Source: Williamsia sp. 1135
GTDB taxonomy: Bacteria > Actinomycetota > Actinomycetes > Mycobacteriales > Mycobacteriaceae
Length of the DNA stretch: 64,000 nucleotides
NCBI RefSeq assembly: GCF_002095395.1
Contig: NZ_MJEI01000105.1
Location: forward strand, 186,001-250,000
Direction of reading: 5' to 3'
The position numbers were made by a program, and so were the translations under genes. Shown here one piece after another: positions 8,432 to 15,959 of the stretch. How positions within the stretch are numbered: the stretch's first letter is position 1; each line of letters opens with the position of its first letter. The notes under the pieces are model-generated. The model did not search any database, was not told the DNA's origin, and saw nothing but the letters and a program-made list of their open reading frames with translations.

Positions 8432-9910
8432 CTAGGCCGGGAACTTGTCTTGCGAGTAAGGGATCGTGAGCGAGGTCAGTGAACGGCCGGCGGTGGGATG
8501 ATCACCGGCGCGGGCGAACCCGAGCAGTAGTTCGCCGAGGGCATCGATGAAGCGTCGTACTCCTGCCTCGGCGACCTCGGTTGCAGGGAAGCGAGCTGAC
8601 ACCGTCATGCCGACCGGGGTCCGGGCGATCCACAGATACACCTCGTCGTCCGAGAATGTGCCGCTGCGCAGGGTGCGTCCGCGCCACCGCTCCCATTCCG
8701 CTGCGCCGGGCACGAATCTCACGTCGAGGTAGGAGACCACGAACTGTGGGACTGCGTGTCTTCCGAGCAATTGGGCGATGCGAGGGTAGGGAAAGCGGGC
8801 GAAACTCTTGGTGGCGGCCACCGCCTCTGCGCCCGCCCTCATGCAGTCACCGAAGGTCTCGGCGGCCGTGATGTCCACTTCGACCGGGATGATGCCGACG
8901 TACCAACCGACGGATTCGACGTACTGTGACTCGTGGCGGGTGTGCATCGGCATCACGAATCGCAGCGTGGATTCGCCCACGAGTTCGCGTTGCACCAGTG
9001 CGAGCGACGCGAGTACGGCCGACTGCATGTTGTGCCCGAGTTCGTGGCAGTTGGCGTTGACCTGGGCGACCTGCTCGGACGACAGCAGCCACGTGGACAT
9101 CCCGTTCTGCTGCCGGCCCGCATGCGGGTTGATGCCTTCGGGTTTGACCGGAAGTCCGAAACGGGGGAACTGCCCGCCGCCCGCGTCGAGAAATCGCTGC
9201 CACTTCTCGACCGCGTGATGCTCAGGGGTGAGTCCGCCGCCGATGACGCGATCGTTCGCGCTGAAGTCGACGTGACTGCCGATCTCGGACAGAGCCGGAT
9301 CGATTCCGTTGAGCTCGTACGCGTACAAGCGCTGGATCTCGCTGATGCCCAGCAGCATCGAATACGCGTCCATCACCGAGTGGTCGGCGCCGAAGACCAC
9401 GAGGAAGCCGTTGCCGGCAATCGGTGCGTCGGGGTCCGAGACGGTTGCCACCAGGCAGTGTGGCCACGTCAGCGGTGAGATCTGGGTGTCGAACAGGTCG
9501 ACAAGGTGTGCGCGTACGTGAGCCCCGTTCCTGAGGCGACCGACGGGATGGGGAGCCATGTCGAGCACCTCGCCCGAACTGGTGAGCCGGGTGAGGCAGG
9601 TACTGCCTTGGGCGTCAACAGTCTTGGTCACCGTGGTTCGGAAGGCCTCGTGTCGGAGCATCCAGGCCCGGAGCGTTCGCCTGACGGCATCGGCATCAAA
9701 CGGTAGGTGAATCTCGAAAGCTGCTCCAAGCCAAGCAGATTGACCGTTCGATGGTTCGCCCGACATCCCGCGCGTGTAGTGGTCTTCGTGGTCGTAGGTG
9801 AGAGGACGGGAGTCCACAGACCAGCACGCGCCGTCGGCTCCGGTGGTGGGTATCCACTCGGTGAGGCTGCCCGAGGGCAGCGGATAATATACAAGTTCAG
9901 TGAATTCCAT
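8432..9910 (-). CDS. PapA-type acyltransferase D (first of operon)
   Basis: A 492-residue PapA-like acyltransferase and the first gene of the leftward acyltransferase operon (D-C-B-sseA-sufE-A). The motif is GADHSVMDAYS (His177, Asp181), with Ala in place of the motif Gly as in paralogue B. 'MLRHEAFRTTV' near 84-94 and 'FVVSYLDVRFVPGAAEW' match the family. It starts with ATG, preceded by a weak GCGGGA ribosome binding site. The upstream 546-base intergenic region, shared with the divergent ABC exporter, is clearly richer in A/T than the genes. Predicted role: transfer of an acyl group to a glycolipid intermediate. No signal peptide or membrane segment is evident. Confidence 0.86.
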   Translation of the reverse strand: MEFTELVYYPLPSGSLTEWIPTTGADGACWSVDSRPLTYDHEDHYTRGMSGEPSNGQSAWLGAAFEIHLPFDADAVRRTLRAWMLRHEAFRTTVTKTVDAQGSTCLTRLTSSGEVLDMAPHPVGRLRNGAHVRAHLVDLFDTQISPLTWPHCLVATVSDPDAPIAGNGFLVVFGADHSVMDAYSMLLGISEIQRLYAYELNGIDPALSEIGSHVDFSANDRVIGGGLTPEHHAVEKWQRFLDAGGGQFPRFGLPVKPEGINPHAGRQQNGMSTWLLSSEQVAQVNANCHELGHNMQSAVLASLALVQRELVGESTLRFVMPMHTRHESQYVESVGWYVGIIPVEVDITAAETFGDCMRAGAEAVAATKSFARFPYPRIAQLLGRHAVPQFVVSYLDVRFVPGAAEWERWRGRTLRSGTFSDDEVYLWIARTPVGMTVSARFPATEVAEAGVRRFIDALGELLLGFARAGDHPTAGRSLTSLTIPYSQDKFPA

Positions 9911-10456
9911 AGTCCCGCATCCGGTTCCGGTGATGACGTGTAATTGCGATCGCTAATCGTCGGAGAGGTTCTGACTGCGCTTCCCAATCGTATGGCCGGA
10001 CTCTCGCGATTTCGTCACGAGGATAAAGTGTTGTTCATCACTTTTAGCGTTGCAAACAGTCGGACAACACAGTTCTTCGAAAGAGTGCGAGAAGGTTGTC
10101 GAAACGCTGAAAACAATCTTCTAACAGGCATTTTGCCGGACGCGGTGAGTGTGGTGGGCAAGCGTCTGTGCGGCATTGTCGCGCAGTTTTTGCGAGTTGG
10201 TGTCGGGCATGTGACATCGATGTGAAATAAGTTGGCTTACAGTCACTTTGACAGGACGTGAAATCCGGCCGGACCATGTGCCACTCTTGCGGGGATTCGT
10301 TGGCAGGGACTAACCTTCGGCTGTGGGGTAAACGCTTGGCGGAATACAGGCGTCGTTCGGTATTTCTTGTGCGTTATCTGTTGGCGCCGTGGCCGCGTAG
10401 CCAAATGTGATCCAACAGGGCGACCAGAATCGGTGTCCAATAGGAGGAGAAACGCG
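9911..10456. other. AT-rich divergent intergenic region
   Basis: 546 bases lie between the divergent starts of PapA-type gene D (leftward) and the DrrA-like gene (rightward). The middle part (about 10010-10260) is markedly richer in A/T than anything else in the window. It must hold the promoters of both operons. A short open frame at 9944-10225 has no family resemblance and is not called. No tRNA or recognisable RNA element was seen. Upstream of the ABC gene there is a plausible -35/-10 pair (listed separately) and an AGGAGG ribosome binding site. Confidence 0.6.
10287..10316 (+). promoter_or_regulatory. Candidate promoter of the drrA-like operon
   Basis: TTGCGG (10287-10292), an 18-base spacer, and TAACCT (10311-10316), a good actinobacterial -10 of the TANNNT type. 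It lies about 140 bases before the start codon, so the transcript would have an untranslated leader. Found by eye only. Confidence 0.4.
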
Positions 10457-11431
10457 ATGGGCAACCGATCACCGCTGGCGATCGAGGCGACCGGACTCGT
10501 GAAGACCTACGGTACTTTTCGCGCCGTTGACGGCATAGACCTCGCGGTACCTGCGGGCATCGTCTACGCCGTGCTCGGACCCAACGGGGCAGGCAAGACC
10601 ACCACCGTGCGTATGCTCGCCACGCTGCTTCGGCCCGATGCCGGACATGCTGCGGTGTTCGGTTACGACGTCGTCCGCGATGCCACGGCCGTGCGTTCCC
10701 TGATCGGGGTGACGGGTCAATATGCATCCGTGGACGAAGATCTGACAGCGGCCGAGAACCTGATGATCTTCGGCAAGCTCCTCGGCTTGTCGCGGACCGC
10801 GGCGAAATCCAAAGCGGCTGAACTACTCGAGGAGTTCGGCCTCGAAGCCGCGGCCGGCAGGTCTCTCCGGCACTTCTCCGGCGGTATGCGCCGTCGCCTC
10901 GACCTCGCGGCGAGCTTGATCTCGCGCCCGCCGTTGCTCTTTCTCGACGAACCGACCACCGGACTCGATCCGCGAACGCGCGCGCAGATGTGGACCACGA
11001 TCCGAGCGCTGGTCGCAGCAGGCTCGACTGTTTTGCTGACCACGCAGTATCTCGAGGAAGCCGATCAGCTGGCCGATCGCATCGCGGTGATCGACAACGG
11101 CCGGCTTGTCGCGGACGGAACCGCGGACGACCTGAAGGCGGCCGTCGGGTCCTCGACCCTCATCTTGGCCCTGGGTGATCCCGCGGCAGCCGGGGAGGCG
11201 GCGGGCATTGTCGCCGGCTACACGCGCACGGAGGTCACCGTGTCCGGCAACGGAGGGGTCGCCGCACCATTGGACGATCTCTCGCTCATGCCGGAGCTGT
11301 TGTTCGCCTTGCGAGCGGCGGGCATCGAGCTTCGGGAGATCAATGTGCAGAAGCCCAGCCTCGACGAGGTGTTCTTCACGATCACCGGGCAGCCCACCGA
11401 GGTACCCGAGATCCGGGAGGACGCCGCATGA
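10457..11431 (+). CDS. DrrA-type ABC exporter, ATP-binding subunit
   Basis: A 324-residue ATPase of the daunorubicin-resistance/DrrA type of ABC exporter. Walker A GPNGAGKTT is at 41-49, signature SGGMR at 141-145 and Walker B LFLDEP at about 161-166. The C-terminal 80 residues form the family extension that ends in 'PSLDEVFFTITG'. The ATG follows AGGAGG at nine bases; longer starts upstream lack family similarity. It overlaps the permease gene by ATGA. Mycobacterial DrrABC exports the large lipid phthiocerol dimycocerosate, so in this context export or flipping of the glycolipid made by the flanking acyl- and glycosyltransferases is the most natural role; that link is inference from position. 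Confidence 0.93.
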   Translation: MGNRSPLAIEATGLVKTYGTFRAVDGIDLAVPAGIVYAVLGPNGAGKTTTVRMLATLLRPDAGHAAVFGYDVVRDATAVRSLIGVTGQYASVDEDLTAAENLMIFGKLLGLSRTAAKSKAAELLEEFGLEAAAGRSLRHFSGGMRRRLDLAASLISRPPLLFLDEPTTGLDPRTRAQMWTTIRALVAAGSTVLLTTQYLEEADQLADRIAVIDNGRLVADGTADDLKAAVGSSTLILALGDPAAAGEAAGIVAGYTRTEVTVSGNGGVAAPLDDLSLMPELLFALRAAGIELREINVQKPSLDEVFFTITGQPTEVPEIREDAA

Positions 11432-12264
11432 CCGCCGGAACCGAGATCCCGTTCGATCCCGAAGTCGCTGCGCTGCTTGCCGACCGGCACATCCCGAAGC
11501 ACGTCTCGATGGGCAGATCGGTCTCGCAGGCACTGACCATGGCCGAGCGCGGGTTGCTCAAGATCAAACACAATCCGCAACAGCTGTTCGACGTGGTCAT
11601 CCTGCCGATCGTGTTCACGGTGTTGTTCTCGAGCATCTTCGGCGGAGCCATCGCCGGCAACGTCAACGCGTATCTTCCGCTCCTGATCCCGGGTGTGCTC
11701 GTCCAGGTCGCCGTCGCCGCGTCGGTGACCACCGGTGTGCAACTGCGCGAGGATCTCGACAAGGGCGTCTTCGATCGTTTCAAATCCCTTCCCATCGCCA
11801 GGATCTCACCCCTCGCCGGTTCGCTGCTGGCAGATGTGGTGCGCTATGTCGTGGCGACCGGGGTGACAGTTCTTGTCGGATTCGCGATGGGGTACCGGCC
11901 CGGAAGCATCGCCGGGCTCTTTGCCGGCTGTCTTCTCGTCATCGTCGTGGCATTCGCGTTGAGCTGGATATTCGCGCTGATGGGTGTCCTGATGAACAAG
12001 GCATCCACGGTGCAGGGGGTCTCGATGCTGATCCTGATGCCGCTGACCTTTGTGTCCAACGCGTTGGTGCCCGTCACCACGTTGCCCGGATGGATGCAGT
12101 CTTTCGCGTCGGTCAATCCCGTCTCGCATCTCGTGTCCGCGGTGAGAGAACTGGCCGTCGACGGACATTTCGGTCCGCAGATCGCGTGGTCGCTGATCGG
12201 AGCACTCGTGGTGCTCGCCATTTTTGCACCCCTGACCCTGCGGGTGTACATGCGCAAGACCTGA
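11428..12264 (+). CDS. DrrB-type ABC-2 permease
   Basis: A 278-residue ABC-2 family permease with about six hydrophobic segments, beginning after a roughly 45-residue cytoplasmic N-terminus ('NPQQLFDVVILPIVFTVLFS' is the first membrane segment). The segment 'REDLDKGVFDRFKSLPI' is the conserved cytoplasmic motif of DrrB-type permeases, and 'LPGWMQSFASVNPVSHLVSA' their usual C-terminal periplasmic motif. The start codon overlaps the ATPase stop as ATGA. With the preceding gene it makes a complete two-gene exporter. The following GT2 gene begins 56 bases downstream on the same strand and is probably co-transcribed. Confidence 0.93.
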   Translation: MTAGTEIPFDPEVAALLADRHIPKHVSMGRSVSQALTMAERGLLKIKHNPQQLFDVVILPIVFTVLFSSIFGGAIAGNVNAYLPLLIPGVLVQVAVAASVTTGVQLREDLDKGVFDRFKSLPIARISPLAGSLLADVVRYVVATGVTVLVGFAMGYRPGSIAGLFAGCLLVIVVAFALSWIFALMGVLMNKASTVQGVSMLILMPLTFVSNALVPVTTLPGWMQSFASVNPVSHLVSAVRELAVDGHFGPQIAWSLIGALVVLAIFAPLTLRVYMRKT

Positions 12265-12320
12265 CCGATCTGTCAGCCGGCGGATCGACCTGTGCGAACT
12301 TCTGACATCGAAGGAGCGTG

Positions 12321-13220
12321 ATGGATTCGAAGTGTTTGTCGGTGGTGGTCCCCACCTTCAACGAAGAGGAGGTGATCGGCGAATGTCTTGAACGCTTGAG
12401 CCGCCAGCTCGACTACATCCTCGAAATCGTGGTCGTCGACAACAACTCGACCGACAAGACAGCAGACATCGTCGCCACGTTCACCGAGCGGCATCCTGAG
12501 ATCAGGATGATCTCCGAGACCCGGCAGGGACTCGTCTTCGCCCGCAATGCCGGTCTCGACGCCAGCGGCGGCCCAGCAGTGGCGAGGATCGATTCCGACA
12601 CACTTGTGCCGCCACACTGGGCTCGGACGATCGTCGAGTTCCTGCAGAGCGACACAGAACACCGATGGGCGGCGCTGTGCGGCCGGGGCGAGGCGTATGG
12701 ACTGCCCTATGGAGAGGCCTTGAAGGGTGTGAAGGAACGGATCAGTCCGTTGCGTGCGCGACGAGTCAACACAACACGCGCGGGCATCCCCACGCCGATC
12801 GAAGTCAAGGACGTTCCGGTCCTGTACGGCTCCAACATGGTGCTACGCCGCGAGACGTGGTTACAGATTCGCGAGCGGGTCAGCCTGCGACGTGACCTGT
12901 TCGAAGACGTCGACACCGGACTCTGCGTACAGGAATCGGGCGGACGAAATGCGTTTCTGCCGGACATCACGGTGGGTGTCTCACCCCGGCGGATGGAGAC
13001 GAGCGTGCCGGCGTTCCTGACCTACATGATCTGCCTGCCGCGAACCCTGTTGGTACACAGACGGTTCGGATGGGCAGCACTGGCTGCCCTGGTGTACCTG
13101 CCGATGGTCACCGCACTCCATGCCGTTCGACTGGTCGTGATCCGGGCCTACGACAAAGAAACCGGGGAGTTCGCGGCCAAGAACATGCTGCGGCCGACCC
13201 ACGATCGGATCATGCCGTGA
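12321..13220 (+). CDS. GT2 family glycosyltransferase
   Basis: A 299-residue GT-A fold glycosyltransferase of family 2. 'SVVVPTFNEEEVIGECL' is the nucleotide-sugar binding start, 'VVVDNNSTDKT' follows at about 37-47, and the metal-binding DxD is Asp91-Ser-Asp93. The C-terminal third has one or two hydrophobic stretches ('FGWAALAALVYLPMVTALHA'), suggesting membrane attachment facing the cytoplasm. The ATG has AAGGAG four bases upstream; a GTG directly before it is too close to that site. It follows the ABC exporter genes in the same direction. Sugar donor and acceptor are unknown; a role in building the glycan head of a lipid is inferred from the neighbours. Confidence 0.88.
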   Translation: MDSKCLSVVVPTFNEEEVIGECLERLSRQLDYILEIVVVDNNSTDKTADIVATFTERHPEIRMISETRQGLVFARNAGLDASGGPAVARIDSDTLVPPHWARTIVEFLQSDTEHRWAALCGRGEAYGLPYGEALKGVKERISPLRARRVNTTRAGIPTPIEVKDVPVLYGSNMVLRRETWLQIRERVSLRRDLFEDVDTGLCVQESGGRNAFLPDITVGVSPRRMETSVPAFLTYMICLPRTLLVHRRFGWAALAALVYLPMVTALHAVRLVVIRAYDKETGEFAAKNMLRPTHDRIMP

Positions 13221-13267
13221 CACCACATCCGCTGCCCTGGGACAGCTGAGCCGCGACCGCGCGGACA

Positions 13268-14536
13268 TCACGATCGCACGGCCTGCTCGACAAGCTCTGC
13301 TGCCGCGGTGACCGCTGCGGCAGGCGTGACCAACTGCTCGGACAGCCCCCGCGCCGCGCGGGTGTGAACAGGCGTCAGCAACTCCGCGAGCGCGCTGCGG
13401 AATCCGCTCTCGTCAATCTTGGCGAGTGGAGCACTCAACCCGGCGCCGCTGCGCCGAATCTGCCTGCCCCACAAAGGCTGGTCAGCGCCCAGCCAGTAGA
13501 CGAGTGTCGGCAGTCCTGCCCGCAGCGACGCGGCGATGGAACCCGCGCCACCGTGATGGACGGCCGCGACGCACTGGGGCAGGATCGCGTCGTGGTCGAC
13601 GGCGGGAACCGCGTGAATCCGGTCACCGGGCGCATCGAACGTCAAGCCACCCCATCCGGTGGCGAGTAGAACCCGCAGTCCCGCGGCCTCGGTGGCGGTC
13701 GCGATCACCCTCGCCAGGCGGTCGGGGTCTGCCACGGCCATGCTCCCGAATCCGACGTAGAGCGGTGGTGGTCCGTCATCGAGCCACCTCTGCAGCTCGT
13801 GGTCGGAGTGCCCGTCGCCCATCCGTTTTCGGGTCTGAGTCGTGAGGTTGAAGAATCCCACCAAAGGTCTGCGCGCACCCCACTCCGACGTCAGGCCGGA
13901 GAACAACGCGGCGTCGTAGGCCTGGATCTCCGGCACTCCTTGCCTTCCGATACGGGTGGCCGCGGGTGCGTCGGCCGCGGGCAGTCCCAACTCGGATCCG
14001 AGCGTGTTCTCGGCCGATCGGGTTGCCCGCCAGAGGATTTGTTCGAGTACGGTCCAGCTCGCGCGTGCCACCGGTGGCGGAGGATTGATACCGAACTGCG
14101 TGAGCAGTGAGACCTCACCGTTGCGGCGAATCGGACACAGATGGATGGGGATGTAGGGGATCCCGCGTACCAGCGCGACGTTGAGTGCACGTTCCTGGCC
14201 TGCGCTTCCGCCGATGATGGCGTCCGCGCCGGCGGTGAGGTCGAGCAGTTCTTGCTGCATCGTCCGCCCGCCCCTGAGCGTGATCTCTGACACCGCACGC
14301 AGTTTGGTGACCGGATTGTTGGACTTGAGGTCCCGTGAGACGACCTCGGAGCGAAGAAGTTCTCGAGTGTCGAGTCCGTAGCTGTGTACCGCCAGCCCGG
14401 AGCCCCCGGCGAAATCGGTGAGGTTCGGTGGGACCGCGAGCACGACTTCATGACCGCGCACGGCCAATTCACTGCCGAGTGCGATGGCGGGCTGCACGTC
14501 GCCGCGACTTCCGTTGAACGCCAGTACAAATTTCAT
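13268..14536 (-). CDS. GT1 (UGT/Gtf-like) glycosyltransferase, leftward copy
   Basis: A 422-residue GT-B fold glycosyltransferase of the MGT/UGT type, like those that glycosylate mycobacterial glycopeptidolipids and phenolic glycolipids. The N-terminus 'MKFVLAFNGSRGDVQPAIAL' is the family's acceptor-side start, and the nucleotide-sugar binding motif HHGGAGS lies at about 327-333, followed by 'YWLGADQPLWGRQ'. It is transcribed leftward, divergently from a second homologous GT1 gene, and its 3' end faces the GT2 gene. The ATG is preceded by GAGGGG. Its partner shares the same motifs but the two proteins differ clearly, so they probably add different sugars or act at different positions. Confidence 0.92.
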   Translation of the reverse strand: MKFVLAFNGSRGDVQPAIALGSELAVRGHEVVLAVPPNLTDFAGGSGLAVHSYGLDTRELLRSEVVSRDLKSNNPVTKLRAVSEITLRGGRTMQQELLDLTAGADAIIGGSAGQERALNVALVRGIPYIPIHLCPIRRNGEVSLLTQFGINPPPPVARASWTVLEQILWRATRSAENTLGSELGLPAADAPAATRIGRQGVPEIQAYDAALFSGLTSEWGARRPLVGFFNLTTQTRKRMGDGHSDHELQRWLDDGPPPLYVGFGSMAVADPDRLARVIATATEAAGLRVLLATGWGGLTFDAPGDRIHAVPAVDHDAILPQCVAAVHHGGAGSIAASLRAGLPTLVYWLGADQPLWGRQIRRSGAGLSAPLAKIDESGFRSALAELLTPVHTRAARGLSEQLVTPAAAVTAAAELVEQAVRS

Positions 14537-14598
14537 CGCCCCTCGTTTCGGCCAAAGCGGGCTCGATCTTGCGGTAGCGGTTTCGCTGACCCTGCACG

Positions 14599-14620
14599 AC
14601 CCTAACGTCTCACCTAGGAT
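14599..14620. promoter_or_regulatory. Back-to-back -10 elements of the two GT1 genes
   Basis: On the minus strand TAGGGT (14604 to 14599) points toward the leftward GT1 gene; on the plus strand TAGGAT (14615-14620) points toward the rightward one. Both fit TANNNT. They lie only ten bases apart, so one regulator could control both glycosyltransferases. Read by eye; -35 elements are not obvious. Confidence 0.38.
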
Positions 14621-14627
14621 GATGTGA

Positions 14628-14705
14628 ATGACGGCGGTCGGGGCCGAGACAGTGCGGGGAGGCGATGATGCGTTTTGTCCTCGCGTTCAACGGAACGCGT
14701 GGTGA
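14628..14705 (+). CDS. Possible leaderless upstream ORF (25 aa)
   Basis: An ATG lies seven bases after the -10-like TAGGAT, the spacing of a leaderless transcript. It opens a 25-codon frame that ends at TGA 14703-14705, overlapping the first dozen codons of the GT1 gene in another frame. The peptide has no recognised features. It could be chance, or translation through it could affect access to the GT1 ribosome binding site (GGGGAGG, 14656-14662). Confidence 0.2.
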   Translation: MTAVGAETVRGGDDAFCPRVQRNAW

Positions 14706-15957
14706 TATCCAGCCCGCGGTTGTGCTCGGTGCAGAACTGCTGCGACGTGGACACGAGGTGGTGTTCGGGGCGCCGCCCAACCTGGTCGAGTTCGCGGCCG
14801 GGGCCGGACTCGATGCACGCCCATTCGGCTACGACACCAGGGCGCACATCAACTCGGCCGTCATCCGGGAGGGCGTGCGTACCGGTGGGCCTCTCAAACG
14901 CGTCCGCGCGCTTGCCGAAATCCGCGATCACGGTTGGAGCCAGATGGTCGACGAGATGTTTGGGCTCGCAGTGGGTGCCGACGCGATCGTGACCGGATTC
15001 ACCACGGCTCAAATAGTTTTCGCATTCGCACAACGAGACGACGTTCCGTTCTTCGTTCTGCATCATGCACCCGTGGCGGAGAATCCTTTCGTCTCGCCGT
15101 TCCCCGGGGCACCCCTGACGCTTCCTGCTCGCGTGAACGCAGTCAGTTGGGCTGCCGTCACCGCGGCGTTCTGGATGCTGACCAGGGGACGGGAGAACCG
15201 GCTCCGGCACCTGCTCGGGCTCGGCCCGGCCAAGCAACCCCTGTCACCGCGAATGCAGGCCTACGGAGCTGTCGAGGTCCAGGCATACGACCCTGTCTTC
15301 TGCCCCGAACTCACCCGGGTGTGGGGTGCCCGTCGCCCACTCGTCGGCTTCATCGATCTCCCGGCGGGCCTGCGACGCCGGATCGGCTCCGACCCTGTGG
15401 ACCCAGAGACCGAAGCCTGGATCGAGAGCGGGGATCCTCCCATCTATTTCGGGTTCGGCAGTATGCCCGTACCCGATCCGGAAGCTCTGTTGAGCGCGAT
15501 CGACGAGGCCTGCCGAGCGTTGGGGCAGCGCGCCCTGGTGTGCGCGGGATGGAACGACTTCGGCCAGACCTCGACCGAACGCGTGCGCGTGGTCGGTGCG
15601 GTCGACCACGGACGCGTGTTCGCGCGATGCCGGGCGGTGGTCCATCACGGCGGGGCGGGCACCACGTCCGCCGCTGTCCGGGCGGGCAAGCCGGCACTGG
15701 TGTGCTGGCTCGGTTCGGACCAGCCCTTCTGGGGACGGCAACTCGAGCGAATGGGCGCGGGAGCATCGATACCGCTCAAAACCCTGAATGCCGACGTTCT
15801 GACGAAGAATCTCGAGTTGATTCTCGGTATGGCGTACGCCGAGCGCGCAACGGAGGTGGCGTCCTGCCTCATCCCCGCCGAGCAGGCCGCCGCAGGCGCG
15901 GTCGACCTGATCGAGAACGCCGCCCGGCAGAGGCGCTCGATTCGATTGTCGGCCTGA
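14668..15957 (+). CDS. GT1 (UGT/Gtf-like) glycosyltransferase, rightward copy
   Basis: A 429-residue GT-B glycosyltransferase homologous to the divergent neighbour. It begins 'MRFVLAFNGTRGDIQPAVVL' and carries HHGGAGTT at about 326-333 followed by 'CWLGSDQPFWGRQ'. Two ATG codons are adjacent; the second is chosen because it lies five bases after GGGGAGG, the first only two. Its stop is followed within three bases by the GTG of the next acyltransferase gene, so glycosylation and acylation are probably co-expressed. By family it transfers a sugar from a nucleotide donor to a lipid-linked hydroxyl or sugar; the exact donor cannot be read. Confidence 0.92.
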   Translation: MRFVLAFNGTRGDIQPAVVLGAELLRRGHEVVFGAPPNLVEFAAGAGLDARPFGYDTRAHINSAVIREGVRTGGPLKRVRALAEIRDHGWSQMVDEMFGLAVGADAIVTGFTTAQIVFAFAQRDDVPFFVLHHAPVAENPFVSPFPGAPLTLPARVNAVSWAAVTAAFWMLTRGRENRLRHLLGLGPAKQPLSPRMQAYGAVEVQAYDPVFCPELTRVWGARRPLVGFIDLPAGLRRRIGSDPVDPETEAWIESGDPPIYFGFGSMPVPDPEALLSAIDEACRALGQRALVCAGWNDFGQTSTERVRVVGAVDHGRVFARCRAVVHHGGAGTTSAAVRAGKPALVCWLGSDQPFWGRQLERMGAGASIPLKTLNADVLTKNLELILGMAYAERATEVASCLIPAEQAAAGAVDLIENAARQRRSIRLSA

Positions 15958-15959
15958 TC

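Noticed and set aside
9944-10225. 93-codon ORF in the divergent intergenic region
   Set aside because: No recognisable features or ribosome binding site, and it lies in the A/T-rich control region where the leftward promoter must be.
14934-15959. Upstream extension of the 438-residue acyltransferase
   Set aside because: This frame overlaps the GT1 gene and is Arg-rich nonsense; family similarity begins at GTG 15960.
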